A DNA stretch of 64,000 bases, taken from assembly GCA_039519185.1 (NCBI GenBank), contig JAZGSX010000012.1:682001-746000 (forward strand). Reading direction: 5' to 3'. The DNA comes from Astragalus membranaceus. Its lineage: Eukaryota; Streptophyta; Magnoliopsida; Fabales; Fabaceae. The translations under genes and the position numbers were made by a program. Below are positions 1 to 10,281 of this stretch, one piece after another (positions within the stretch are counted from its first letter, which is position 1; every line of letters begins with the position of its first letter). The notes beneath the pieces are model-generated. The model saw only the letters and a list, made by a program, of their open reading frames with translations. It had not been told where the DNA came from and ran no database searches.

Positions 1-417
1 GCAGGATGGGAATCGCAGAGATGGCCGATGGGTTCGCGCAGAGAAGAATCGCAGAGAAGGAGTGAGAGTGTGAGAGAGGAATCGCAGAGAAGGGGAAGAT
101 TTTCGCGTGGGTCGTGGAGTGAGAGTGTGAGAGAGCCAGAGAGGAATCGCAAGAAGGAGAAGATGACCTTCGTCCTTCGCGTGGAGTGAGCGTGGAGTGA
201 GAGTGAACTGGAGAGGAAAATCACTTTCTCAGTTTCACTTAACCCTTTAACAGTTTTTAGTTCGCTAACTGAACTGGTCCTAACAGTTCAGTTAGTGAAC
301 TGTGTTGAATAAATGTAGTTCGGTTCAGAACTGTTACTAAAAGTTCAGTTTGTAATAGTTCAGTTCGGTTCGGTTCAGCAGTTCAGTTCAGTTTTCCAGT
401 TAGTTTGAACAGCCCTA
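1..417. mobile_element. hAT element terminus, copy 1 (partial)
   Basis: This stretch ends in TGAACAGCCCTA, the inverse of the hAT start TAGGGCTGTTCA at 5558. The last 200 bases are packed with GAACTG/CAGTTC subterminal motifs of the kind hAT transposases bind. The following octamer CTTTTACG (418-425) is identical to the octamer preceding the hAT left end at 5550-5557. It is the duplicated partner of 8242-8658 and has no coding capacity. Confidence 0.85.
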
Positions 418-514
418 CTTTTACGTGGATCATTAGATAATTTTATTTTATAGCTGACTTTATTGTTTAGTTTATGTCCACCTCCCAAGACCATCCAGCC
501 TCTCATCGTTTCCA

Positions 515-582
<68 letters not shown>

Positions 583-852
583 CCATATCATTCTTATTTG
601 GGGCACATTCAACGTCAAAACCATCGAACTCTCTATTGATACTCTGCCTGAAATATTTTTTGGGTACCACATGTTCTTCCATATGTGTCTAATATCATTA
701 AAAAAACTTTAGCCCCATACCATGCACGTCAAGGCAGCAGTTACAAAGCCCGTCAAACTCTCCGTCTAACACTCCAGTCAATACGCCTTTTCGTTCCACA
801 GTTCACGCTACCGCAGGTATATCGGATATCCTTCCGCAACCCTTTTCATTTA
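418..852. other. Spacer with (TA)n microsatellite, no gene
   Basis: Flank between the hAT end and the MULE. It holds a TA dinucleotide run at about 519-577 and ends in TTTCATTTA (844-852), the octamer-plus-one that is duplicated around the MULE. The apparent open frames are translations of the TA run (Ile-Tyr repeats). The segment is present again at 8659-9097. Confidence 0.85.
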
Positions 853-1840
853 AGCTAAATTGCTGTTTTGGCCCTTTATTTTTGGGTTGGTGTCACTTTG
901 GCCATTTATCTTTTTTTTTTCGATTTAGACCCTTATGTTTTTTGTGTGTGTCATTTTGGCCCCGGCCGTTAGTTTTTTCTAACGGACGCCACACTGGCAG
1001 TTAACTGCTGACGTGGCGTCTTAAAAATGTCAGGGTTGACTTGGACATGATTTGGTGATGTGGCACATAAGGGACCAAATTGAAATTCAAAAAGAACATG
1101 GGGGCCAAATTGACACAAACACAAAACATTCATCTTCTTCCTCCAAACACCACCTCCATCTTCATCTTCTCCGGCGAGCCAACACCACCACAAACAGTGA
1201 CATCACTTCTCTCTCTCTCTCCCCCTCTCTCTTCTCAAGAACACCAAAATTCTCAATTCTTCACCAAATCAAGCAAATAAATAGTGTATTTCATGCGAAA
1301 TTTCAAAAGGAACTAGAATCCATCACCAATTCTCACAAAAAAGTGGAAGAACTTAATCAAAAACGCGATTTTCAGAGGAAAACGCGTTTTGGGTATTGCA
1401 AATTGGGGAAACCTTCAAAACTCAACCAAAATTCACCAAACCACTTGCAAAAGACTCGAAATTGGTGCAGTAACTGACTGTTAGCAAAAGATTTCAACAA
1501 AAATGATAAAGAATTGAGAACGAAATGGAAATGTAGATTCACGTTTTACGATTTTTTGGGTTTTTCAATAACGAAGGGAAAGAGAGAGGGGGGAGGGGGG
1601 AGGGGGGGGAGAGAGAGAGACAATGTCACTGTTTCTGGTGGTGGTGGCGGAGGTGGTGGTGCGTTGCCGGAGAAGATGAAGATGGAGGTGGTGTTTGGAG
1701 GAAGAAGATGAATGTTTTGTGTTTGTGTCAATTTGGCCCCCATGTTCTTTTTAAGTTTCAATTTGGTCCCTTATGTGCCACATCACCAAATCAGGTCTAA
1801 GTCAACCCTGACATATAAGACGCCACGTCAGCAGTTAACT
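853..1840. mobile_element. Mutator-like element MU1, right end truncated
   Basis: Same element as the complete MU2 at 9098-10230. It starts AGCTAAATTGCTG after the 9-mer TTTCATTTA, carries the long left inverted repeat and the non-coding centre, then most of the right inverted repeat. It breaks at 1840, so the last ~143 bases and the right 9-mer are missing. A G-rich run lies near 1590-1612. No transposase is encoded, so the copy is non-autonomous and now immobile. Confidence 0.85.
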
Positions 1841-2295
1841 TCAAAATTTGGCCAACGGCTACACGTTTCCGGTGGATTTATCTATTTTCGGTGGAAATTA
1901 ATTTGAAATTCGAATTTTGAAAACCGCCGGTAATTACACGTATCCGGCGGTTTTTTTGGTCTGTCATTTCCGGCGGTTTTCTCCACGTTTCCGGCGGAAA
2001 TTTCAAATTTCAAATTTACCTACCCTCCAAAAAACCGCCGGTAATATTCGTTACCGTCGATTTTAAGTTTTCCTTTTTTGAAAGTCCTTTGCGGCGGAAT
2101 ATTCCTCCAGTATCTCACTCATAACCGCCGGAAAGATACCGGGGGAAATTAAACTGCCGGAAAATCCACACATTCCGCCGAAAATCTTTCGTGGTAAAAA
2201 ATCCGCCACTAACTACTTAAAATCCGCCGGAACCGTATAGACGGATTAATTCCGCCGGAAATAAACAGCCGGTAATTCCAGTATTTCTTGTAGTG
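1841..2295. mobile_element. CACTA (En/Spm) element terminus
   Basis: The end reads ATTTCTTGTAGTG, the inverse of the plant CACTA start CACTACAAGAAAT. The preceding 450 bases contain many CCGCCGG/CCGGCGG units in both orientations, the usual subterminal transposase-binding repeats of this superfamily. The opposite terminus is not in the window, so the element extends left past base 1 or was truncated. It abuts gypsy integrase sequence directly at 2296, as expected if it inserted into GyA. Confidence 0.85.
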
Positions 2296-3129
2296 GGAGG
2301 ATCATTTTCCATTGGTGGAGTTTGCTTACAAGAATAGTTACCAGTCTAGTATCGGAATGGCTCCATATGAAGCATTATATGGAAGGAAGTGTAGAACACC
2401 ATTGTGTTGGTGGGATGTCGGTGAACAAAGATTGTTGGGTCCTGATTTAGTTCGTGAGACTACTAAAAAGATCCGACAGATTAGGGAACGGATGAAGACC
2501 GCTCAGAGTCGACAAAAGAGTTATGCCGACAAAAGAAGAAGACCATTAGAATTTGAAGAAGGAGATCATGTATTTCTGAGATTTTCTCCAACTATTGGTA
2601 CCGGTATAGCATTGCGAGCGAAAAAGCTCAGTCTTCGGCGCTCAATTGGTAGTGGGAGGTGTGTTTAACTTGCACTTATGCCTCAGGTGCAAGGTTCGAT
2701 TCCCACGGAAGGCAAAAATTCTACAGGGGGGTAGAAAAGACCGTGAGGTAATAGTGCTGGGGTGGCCAATGCGTTGGACCTGGGCTATTACATATTGGAC
2801 CCTTCCAAATTAGCGAGCGAGTCGGGCCAGAAGCATATCGCATTGCCTTTCCTCCAATTTTATCTAGACTCCATGATGTATTTCATGTATCGCAGCTAAG
2901 GAAGTACATTCCCGATCCGAGTCAACCGTTGAGTTATGAGACGATTGACATCCGACTAGATTTGTCTTATCAGCCTACTCCAATCAGAATCATTGAACGT
3001 TGCGAGAAAGTGCTCCGAACGAGATCAATTCCTATTGTCAAAGTGCTTTGGGACGGTGCCTCACCCGACGAAGCGGCATGGGAAGTAGAGGAAGACATGC
3101 GGGTGAAATATCCCCATCTTTTCGATTGA
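2296..3129 (+). pseudogene. GyA gypsy integrase C-terminal part with chromo-like tail (broken)
   Basis: The translation begins in the integrase segment around VEFAYKNSY and SIGMAPYEALYGRKCRTPL, continues through the KSYADKRRRPLEFEEGDHVFL region, is split by a SINE, then resumes with YHIPFPPI-type and LHDVFHVSQLRKYIPDP-type sequence. It ends in a chromodomain-like tail (VKVLWDGASPDEAAWEVEEDM) and a stop at 3127-3129. The family joins retroelement cDNA to chromatin. Everything upstream (gag, protease, RT, integrase core) is absent because the CACTA terminus abuts it. It closely resembles the GyH copy at 35031-35635. Non-functional. Confidence 0.9.
2637..2791 (+). mobile_element. tRNA-derived SINE inside GyA integrase
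   Basis: Comparison with the intact GyH frame at 35280-35310 shows about 155 extra bases here. The insert opens with GGCGCTCAATTGGTAGTGG, which resembles a tRNA A box, and has GGTTCGATTCC at 2693-2703, a match to the pol III B box, at the normal A-B spacing. A clear target duplication was not recognised and the tail is not a simple A or T run, so the exact ends are uncertain by a few bases. Confidence 0.75.
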
Positions 3130-3162
3130 GGTATGTTATGTTCAATTTTGAGGTCAAAATTT

Positions 3163-3179
3163 TAAAAAGTTGGGGTGAT
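3163..3179 (+). promoter_or_regulatory. GyA polypurine tract
   Basis: AAAAAGTTGGGGTGAT lies directly before the LTR start TGTAACATCCCC. It is the plus-strand primer position. Near-identical tracts precede the LTRs of GyK (56591) and GyH. Confidence 0.8.
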
Positions 3180-3926
3180 TGTAACATCCCCAAGTTAGCT
3201 AATTCCATTTATTGAAATTAGCAAGGGACATAATTAAATAATTAGCGAAATTGAATATCTTAGCATAAATTATTTATTTTGAGATATTTGAAAATTGATT
3301 GAAATGAATAATTTACTGTTTGTGCATAATTGCTATATTATGCTAATTATATGAGTCATGGAGATTAGGAGTAGACTTAAGTGAGAAATTAAAGAATAAG
3401 GGTATAAAGGGACTTTTCCCACAGCCCCACTTAACCCTCAGCTGACCCAAACACCACACACTTCCATCATTTAGCATTTCTGAAAAAAAGAGAGAAAAGT
3501 GAGGGTTGAGAGAGGGAGAGAAGCTCGAGAGTGAGAGAGGAGGAAGAAGGAGGCCTACAACTCATGAGGTCTGATGCATGTAAGTGATGTTCACATCATT
3601 CTTCCCCATTTTTCATTCTCTTCAATTTGATACCAAATTCATCAACCACATTCTCTTCTTCATCAAATCACCATTTTCGAACTCAAGCTCTATCTAAGAG
3701 AGAAGCTGAGTTCTCAAGCCTTGCATGTTGTTATTGTAGCTCAAATATCAGTTGTTAGAACACATTCCCTTGCAACATAGAAGTTCAGTTCGTTTGGGTA
3801 GTTCTTGGAGCAAATTCAGTTGCTGGGTTCAAGTCAAGGATTGGGAGTTGTTCCTAGAAGCTTGTTGGTGACATTTCGTGTCTAAGAGTATTTCGGTTTC
3901 GTCTCAAACTCCTCTTCGGCATTGTG

Positions 3927-3943
3927 GTGAGTTCTATACTCGC
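3927..3943 (+). promoter_or_regulatory. GyA 5' splice donor within a hairpin
   Basis: TG|GTGAGT followed by TCTAT and ACTCGC. The GTGAGT donor can pair with ACTCGC (one G-U pair). It is the counterpart of the perfect versions in GyK, GyD and GyH. The splicing role is inferred. Confidence 0.5.
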
Positions 3944-4238
3944 TTAGGGATATTTTGTTGATATTGAGTGTGCATGTTTCTGAATCAAGGTGCTTCGCCT
4001 TTCATTTTGAAAAGAATTGAGTTAAAAACCGTAAATTGCGAAAATTATGAGAATTGCATTTCGGATTGAATGTTTGAATGTTTGTCGTGTGTTTGTTTAG
4101 TTGTCATGAGTGTTATTTGGGACTGATTTTGGTGTTAGAATATCTGTTTTGTTGTTGGAATGAGTTTGGCTCCAATTGGTACAAAATAGGATGCACAAAA
4201 CACTTGAAAAATCTGCAATTCTGCACTTGGCCAGCACA

Positions 4239-4347
4239 GTTCGCGTCGCGACCCGAATGGTTCGCGTCGCGACCCTTCACAGAATGTGAAGGACAAAGTT
4301 TCTGTCACTTTTTGCGACGCGATGGAAACCAGTTCGCGTCGCGACCC
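4239..4347 (+). repeat. Palindromic GC-rich cluster in GyA LTR
   Basis: TTCGCGTCGCGACCC occurs three times, and GCGACGCGA once, in an otherwise AT-rich LTR. TCGCG-T-CGCGA is self-complementary. Confidence 0.85.
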
Positions 4348-5445
4348 TGTACAGTTTTCAGCAAAAGTACCTTAACACTATTTTGGTGATAACTTTTGAT
4401 CCGGGAACCCAATTGAGGTGCTCTCGAGTGCGTTGGAAAGCTTATTGAAATAACTAATCAAATAATTAATTAATTTGTATAATGACGATTATTTGAACTT
4501 TGGTTATGAAAATGAATTAAACCGTCTAGGGTTACGGGTGAGAATACACAAGTTTATGACAATATAATGGACTTATTGTTCGTTAAGGTTTTGGTAACCG
4601 TAGGATGCAATGACTAAGAAATGACTTGATATAATTCAAGGTATGATAAAGAATTACTTGATTATTTTCAAGCCATGATAATGAACTACTTGATGAAAGT
4701 ATCAAGGTATGATAAAGGGGTGACGACCCCTATGATAGTACACTAGGGGAGGGAAGTCCCGAGCCCATAACCTAGGCCCCTTCTATGTTTGCCCACTGAT
4801 GAAAGGATTAGTGGATTGGGTTCATCGAAAGCCAAAGAAATAACCGGATAAGGTAGGCTTGAGGTGTTGTGCTAAGCTAAAGAAAAGAATAAGACATTAA
4901 TCGTAGTCGCTTATTAGGGCTACGGGTAAGAAGAATATATGTCCACATGGTCACTTATTAGGGCCATGATGTTCAAGTAAAAGCATAATGAACCGCTAGA
5001 GTTAGTAAGGGGTCTCGATAAGACTCACTGAGATAATGTTTAGCTCACCCTTTATTATTGTGGTTTTTACGGAGAAACAGGGAAAGGCAAAGGCGAAGAA
5101 GCACAGCTAGACGGTGTGCTTTGTGGAGCTGTTATTGAAGAATTAGTTTTATGACTATGCCATTTCCCCTTTGTTATCCTTGTAGTTCTGATTGTATAAC
5201 TATTATTCGCTAATAGTTGTAAATCGTTTCCACTATCATGTTTTGGATATTGAACACTAGGTTGTATAAGTTTTAAGTCATAAGACTTAAGTACTTTATG
5301 TTAAGTTAATGAGGTTCATGGAACCGTATGATAACTACTTATCGAAGTTTTTAGTTGTGTTCAATATTCCAGGCATACAAGTTAACTCTGATGCATGCCA
5401 TGTTGTGCATTTTGGTATTTCTTCAAGTTAGAAATACTGAGTGTT

Positions 5446-5549
5446 ATTTTGGTAAATTGTTTTTTTTTTGCTGCATGGTTTTTTTGCCTCATAGTACTAC
5501 TATACAGTACTTATATTCCAATATTCCTTTTTGAGCAGATTATTATTAC
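5446..5549. other. Short unclassified flank
   Basis: T-rich sequence between the eroded GyA LTR end and the hAT target duplication. No gene or motif seen. Confidence 0.6.
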
Positions 5550-6523
5550 CTTTTACGTAGGGCTGTTCATGGTTCAGTTCGGGAGGAGAACCGAACTGAA
5601 CCAAACTGAACCAGTTGAAACAGTTCGTCGAACCGAACCGAACTGCAATAACAGTTCATCGAACTGAACTGAACTATATTAAAAGTTCGGTTCACAGTTT
5701 TTTCCGAACTGAACTGTTTAAAGCTGAACTTTTATTTACTGTTTTATCCGAACTGTTAACCGAACTGTTAACCAAACTGTTAAAAATACAGTGTTTTTTT
5801 ACTGAACTGTTAAAAATACAGTGTTTTTAAGCTTCTAAAATTAATTCCAAATATGCAAATTACAGTGTTTTTAAACTGCAGTTTTAAACTAAACTACTAA
5901 CTATTTTAAATTGCAGTTTTAAACTAAATTACTAACTATTACAAATATAATCCATTCTTGCATTGAAGGATCAAACTTGAAGCTGATGTACCATTCCTTC
6001 CATAAACCAGCTCCATTTACTGCACTTCAATTTCCATAGCTACACTTGAATTGAACCTCCTCCAAAGCAGAATCCCTTACCAGTACCTGTGAAACATTTA
6101 ATAATCAATTATTGAATGTAATGGCAAGTGATTGAAATACAAAAATCACTTTCTTCTGCATAAGCTCCTAAATTTCAAATTTTCAACAACCATGAACCAT
6201 CATCTCTTCTTCATATGCGATCCAAATTGCATAGCACTGTCTAATATTGTAGATTCATATTCCTGATGACAGTTTGACAGCAATGGCTACAAAGTTTGAC
6301 AATGAAGAATATCAACAAAACAGAAGAGTTGTTGAAGTTTGCTCTAAGAATGAATGTAATAGCACATTAAATTGTGACACTTTTATTTTGTAGGCTCTAT
6401 CAAACCAGCAGGAACTGTTATTTTGGGATCAGTGTTGTCACTTTTAATTTGTACATAATTTTCTCAAGTATTGGTGTATGAAACTAACTATTCAAGTGAA
6501 CTGATGTCTTGTGCAAATTTTCA

Positions 6524-7010
6524 GATTCAATAAAATACAAACAGATTGTAAGCACTGTATTGTAAGCTATGTCATCATAGCAGATTCAATAAAATACAGG
6601 TTCAATAAAATACAGATTCAATAAAATACAGATTCAATACAGATTCATTGCCAACAATAGTGAACTAAACTATAAAACAAAGCAACTTAAAACCTGAGCT
6701 TGTATCACTTTGTCTTGGAAGATCTCCAAGGGAGTCTAAGAAAGAAGCAAAAATTGAAAATGGCAATAAGTTAAATAAACCTACAGAAAAAGAAGATATG
6801 GAAGTGAACCTTAGTCTTGGTTTGGACTCCAAATATATGTACATGATGACATTTCAGATTCAATAAAATACAAACAGATTCATGGGTAACTACCATTTAC
6901 AGGGACACAGGCACACAACTTAGCAGTTCCAATCCACCATAGCAGATTCAATAAAATACAGATTCAATAAAATACAGATTCAATACAGATTCAAAAAATA
7001 CAATAGAAGT
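6524..7010. repeat. Dispersed CAGATTCAATAAAATACA repeats in the hAT interior
   Basis: An 18-base unit, CAGATTCAATAAAATACA, and truncated forms recur in small clusters near 6524, 6580-6640, 6855 and 6940-7000. They are separated by sequence with no coding signal. The arrangement suggests local slippage after loss of the coding region. Confidence 0.7.
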
Positions 7011-7391
7011 AACTACCATTTACAGACTCCAGCTGCAGTAGCAGCAATCAAGTTTGCTGCAGTTCCAATGTTCTTGTTGTCTTCTAAGTCCTCAGTCATC
7101 CAAATTAACACCATGATCTTGAGAGGATATTTCTACAAAACCAAAATTGTGTTTGTTCAGGGTCATCTAACCTTTTTTTTCTATGACAGGGGCAACATCC
7201 CTAGTTACAGTTAGTTACAGTTAGTTACAGTTAGTTATACCTAGTTGTTATTAGTTACAATAAATAAAATGTTATAAATTTACCTTGATCAAATCTAAGG
7301 TTCTCCTCAGGGTCCTCATCATTAAAGAGATAGTGTGGTTGCCCTTTCAACCAATCTTGCAAGCAAACAAGCCCTTCTAACATTGTGTGCT

Positions 7392-7622
7392 TTAAGCAAC
7401 AACGATGGTCCTCATCATTAAATCTCCGCAATAGTGACATTTGCCATACATTTCATCACCGGGTTGTTTAGTAAAGTGGTTCCACACATCGGACCGAGTT
7501 TTACGCTTAGAAGATCTAGGAAGAGGCGGTAATGTAGTTCCCGGGGCAACTGGTGTGTGAACCTCTTGCTCTTCAACATTTTCCAGCAATGTAAAGTCTA
7601 AGATTTCATCGTGCGATGACAT
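7392..7622 (-). pseudogene. hAT transposase N-terminus, BED zinc-finger remnant
   Basis: A 76-codon frame starts with an acidic leader (MSSHDEILDF). At residues 42-65 it reads TRSDVWNHFTK followed by KCHYCGD, matching the opening of plant BED zinc fingers (aromatic DVWxxF and the first Cys pair). The distal His pair is lost because the frame diverges at LMMRTIVVA and stops. In intact hAT transposases this domain binds the ends of the element, including the subterminal repeats. Only the first exon-like piece remains, so it is not functional. A further short minus frame at 7255-7440 shows no recognisable domain. Confidence 0.7.
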
Positions 7623-8241
7623 GGAGTTTTCTTAAGATACACAATGAAATAAATTCAATCAACATATAAGAGAGAGCCAATTGCAACATTATTCCTTAGG
7701 TTAGAAAATCAGAAACAAGTGAATCTAAAACAAGAAAATCACAAATCAGAATTTTACAAATCAGAAAATTGAATCTAAAACCCAGAAAATTGAACTGTTA
7801 ATTCACATGAGGAAAGCAACAATTTCAGAACTATCAATTTCTCAATTTTAGAATTTCAGAACTATCAATTTCAGAACTATCAATTTCTCAATTTCTTAGA
7901 CAACCCAGAAAGCAGTGATTAAAGAAAATTACCTCAATTCGTTCTTCGGTTCGTTCTTCAGTTCGTTGATGGTTCCCAGTTCGTTCTCAATTCCTCAGTT
8001 CGTTCTTCAGTTCATTGGTTCACACAGTTCGCAGTTCGCACAGTTCAGTTTGTTCTTCAGTTCTTTGATAGTTCCCAGTTCGCACACTTCTTTGATGGAT
8101 TAGGGTTTCGCAGTTCGCAGAGATTGAGACTTGAGAGAAGAGAGTGAGAGGGGAATCGCTGTTCAAGTTCGCGTAGAGTGAGAGATGGGTTCGCAGTTCG
8201 CACAGAGATGGGTTCGCTCAGAGATGGGTTCGCGGCTTCGC

Positions 8242-8755
8242 GCAGGATGGGAATCGCAGAGATGGCCGATGGGTTCGCGCAGAGAAGAATCGCAGAGAAG
8301 GAGTGAGAGTGTGAGAGAGGAATCGCAGAGAAGGGGAAGATTTTCGCGTGGGTCGTGGAGTGAGAGTGTGAGAGAGCCAGAGAGGAATCGCAAGAAGGAG
8401 AAGATGACCTTCGTCCTTCGCGTGGAGTGAGCGTGGAGTGAGAGTGAACTGGAGAGGAAAATCACTTTCTCAGTTTCACTTAACCCTTTAACAGTTTTTA
8501 GTTCGCTTACTGAACTGGTCCTAACAGTTCAGTTAGTGAACTGTGTTGAATAAATGTAGTTCGGTTCAGAACTGTTACTAAAAGTTCAGTTTGTAATAGT
8601 TCAGTTCGGTTCGGTTCAGCAGTTCAGTTCAGTTTTCCAGTTAGTTTGAACAGCCCTACTTTTAGATGGATCATTAGATAATTTTATTTTATAGCTGACT
8701 TTATTGTTTAGTTTATGTCCACCTCCCAAGACCATCCAGCCTCTCATCGTTTCCA

Positions 8756-8827
<72 letters not shown>

Positions 8828-10087
8828 CCATATCATTCTTATTTGGGGCACATTCAACGTCAAAACCATCGAACTCTCTATTGATACTCTGCCTGAAATA
8901 TTTTTTGGGTACCACATGTTCTTCCATATGTGTCTAATATCATTAAAAAAACTTTAGCCCCATACCATGCACGTCAAGGCAGCAGTTACAAAGCCCGTCA
9001 AACTCTCCGTCTAACACTCCAGTCAATACGCCTTTTCGTTCCACAGTTCACGCTACCGCAGGTATACCGGAAATCCTTCCGCAACCCTTTTCATTTAAGC
9101 TAAATTGCTGTTTTGGCCCTTTATTTTTGGGTTGGTGTCACTTTGGCCATTTATCTTTTTTTTTTTCGATTTAGACCCTTATGTTTTTTGTGTGTGTCAT
9201 TTTGGCCCCGGCCGTTAGTTTTTTCTAACGGACGCCACACTGGCAGTTAACTGCTGACGTGGCGTCTTAAAAATGTCAGGGTTGACTTGGACATGATTTG
9301 GTGATGTGGCACATAAGGGACCAAATTGAAATTCAAAAAGAACATGGGGGCCAAATTGACACAAACACAAAACATTCATCTTCTTCCTCCAAACACCACC
9401 TCCATCTTCATCTTCTCCGGCGAGCCACCACCACCACAAACAGTGACATCACTTCTCTCTCTCTCTCCCCCTCTCTCTCTTCTCAAGAACACCAAAATTC
9501 TCAATTCTTCACCAAATCAAGCAAATAAATAGTGTATTTCATGCGAAATTTCAAAAGGAACTAGAATCCATCACCAATTCTCACAAAAAAGTGGAAGAAC
9601 TTAATCAAAAACGCGATTTTCAGAGGAAAACGCGTTTTGGGTATTGCAAATTGGGGAAACCTTCAAAACTCAACCAAAATTCACCAAACCACTTGCAAAA
9701 GACTCGAAATTGGTGCAGTAACTGACTGTTAGCAAAAGATTTCAACAAAAATGATAAAGAATTGAGAACGAAATGGAAATGTAGATTCACGTTTTACGAT
9801 TTTTTGGGTTTTTCAATAACGAAGGGAAAGAGAGAGGGGGGAGGGGGGAGGGGGGGAGAGAGAGAGACAATGTCACTGTTTCTGGTGGTGGTGGCGGAGG
9901 TGGTGGTGCGTTGCCGGAGAAGATGAAGATGGAGGTGGTGTTTGGAGGAAGAAGATGAATGTTTTGTGTTTGTGTCAATTTGGCCCCCATGTTCTTTTTA
10001 AGTTTCAATTTGGTCCCTTATGTGCCACATCACCAAATCAGGTCTAAGTCAACCCTGACATATAAGACGCCACGTCAGCAGTTAACT
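8242..10087. repeat. Right copy of the ~1.84-kb duplication (partner at 1-1840)
   Basis: This copy sits in its full context: the complete hAT to the left and the complete MULE to the right. It therefore looks like the source and 1-1840 like the derived copy. Differences include GA for CG in the octamer at 8665-8666, (TA)n length and a few single substitutions. Confidence 0.9.
8659..9097. other. Spacer with (TA)n microsatellite, no gene
   Basis: Second copy of the spacer at 418-852. It has a TA run at about 8759-8820 and the MULE target 9-mer TTTCATTTA at 9089-9097. No gene seen. Confidence 0.85.
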
Positions 10088-10230
10088 GCCGGCGTGGTGT
10101 CCGTTAGAAAAAACTAACGATAAAAAATGATACACAAAAAAAACATGAGAGTCTAAAACGAGAAAAAAAAAGATAAAGGGCCAAAGTGACACCAACCCCA
10201 AAGATAAAGGGCCAAAACAGCAATTTAGCC
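9098..10230. mobile_element. Mutator-like element MU2, complete, non-autonomous
   Basis: 1133 bases flanked by perfect 9-bp direct repeats TTTCATTTA (9089-9097 and 10231-10239), the target length typical of Mutator elements. Inverted repeats of about 350 bases run from AGCTAAATTGCTGTTTTGGC at the left and, inverted, to CAGCAATTTAGCC at the right. They include mirrored blocks such as GTTAACTGC and GATGTGGCACATAAGG. The centre (about 9450-9865) is non-coding. Short frames in the arms are mirror images of each other (the LTQTQNIHLLPPNTTS peptide appears from both ends) and are not genes. Confidence 0.9.
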
Positions 10231-10239
10231 TTTCATTTA

Positions 10240-10281
10240 TGGTATACATTGACTTTGATTGTTCATGTACCACACCCCATT
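10240..10281. other. Short unclassified flank between MU2 and GyD LTR
   Basis: 42 bases with no recognisable feature, ending in CCATT, the candidate 5-bp target for GyD. Confidence 0.6.

Larger units (their letters stand above)
1..1840. repeat. Left copy of a ~1.84-kb duplication (partner at 8242-10087)
   Basis: The sequence from base 1 matches 8242 onward nearly base for base: hAT end, spacer, (TA)n tract and most of the MULE. By eye only about a dozen substitutions and small repeat-length changes separate the copies. The match stops after the bases GCAGTTAACT at 1840 (10087 in the partner). From 1841 the sequence is CACTA-type instead. The left limit lies outside the window. Confidence 0.95.
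3180..5445 (+). mobile_element. GyA 3' LTR (~2.27 kb)
   Basis: It begins TGTAACATCCCC after the polypurine tract. It ends near GAGTGTTA, matching the end of the GyK LTR (GGGGTGTTACA) except for the lost terminal CA. It contains a donor-like hairpin at 3927-3943, a cluster of TCGCGTCGCGA palindromes at 4239-4347 and the GGTGACGACCCC block near 4721 shared with GyK and GyH LTRs. No coding content. The end is eroded and no target duplication is visible. Confidence 0.8.
5558..8658 (-). mobile_element. Non-autonomous hAT element (3.1 kb)
   Basis: Left end TAGGGCTGTTCA, right end TGAACAGCCCTA. Both subterminal 200 bases are crowded with GAACTG/CAGTTC motifs, with longer GAACCGAAC variants on the left. 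The flanking octamers are CTTTTACG (5550-5557) and CTTTTAGA (8659-8666), an 8-bp hAT-type duplication with two changes. The only protein trace is a BED zinc-finger start on the minus strand (7392-7622), so the transposase would read right to left. The core and dimerisation domains are missing, so it would need transposase in trans. Confidence 0.9.

Noticed and set aside
472..692. Open frames on both strands across the (TA)n run (also 8715-8957 and 42436-42750)
   Set aside because: Translations of a dinucleotide microsatellite giving Ile-Tyr repeats. No domain and no conserved start context.
969..1761. Short frames with similar peptides from both ends of the MULE
   Set aside because: They are the same inverted-repeat sequence read from each side, so the similarity reflects the TIR and not a gene.
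2637..2791. Host tRNA gene
   Set aside because: A- and B-box-like motifs are present, but no cloverleaf with acceptor stem closes around them, and the insert is longer and sits in integrase. SINE is the better call.
7255..7440. Small minus-strand frame in the hAT interior
   Set aside because: No recognisable zinc finger or transposase domain. Probably debris next to the BED remnant.
8163..8465. Overlapping frames at the hAT right end (Ser/Arg/Glu-rich)
   Set aside because: Low-complexity translations of GAGAGTGAGAG repeats on both strands.
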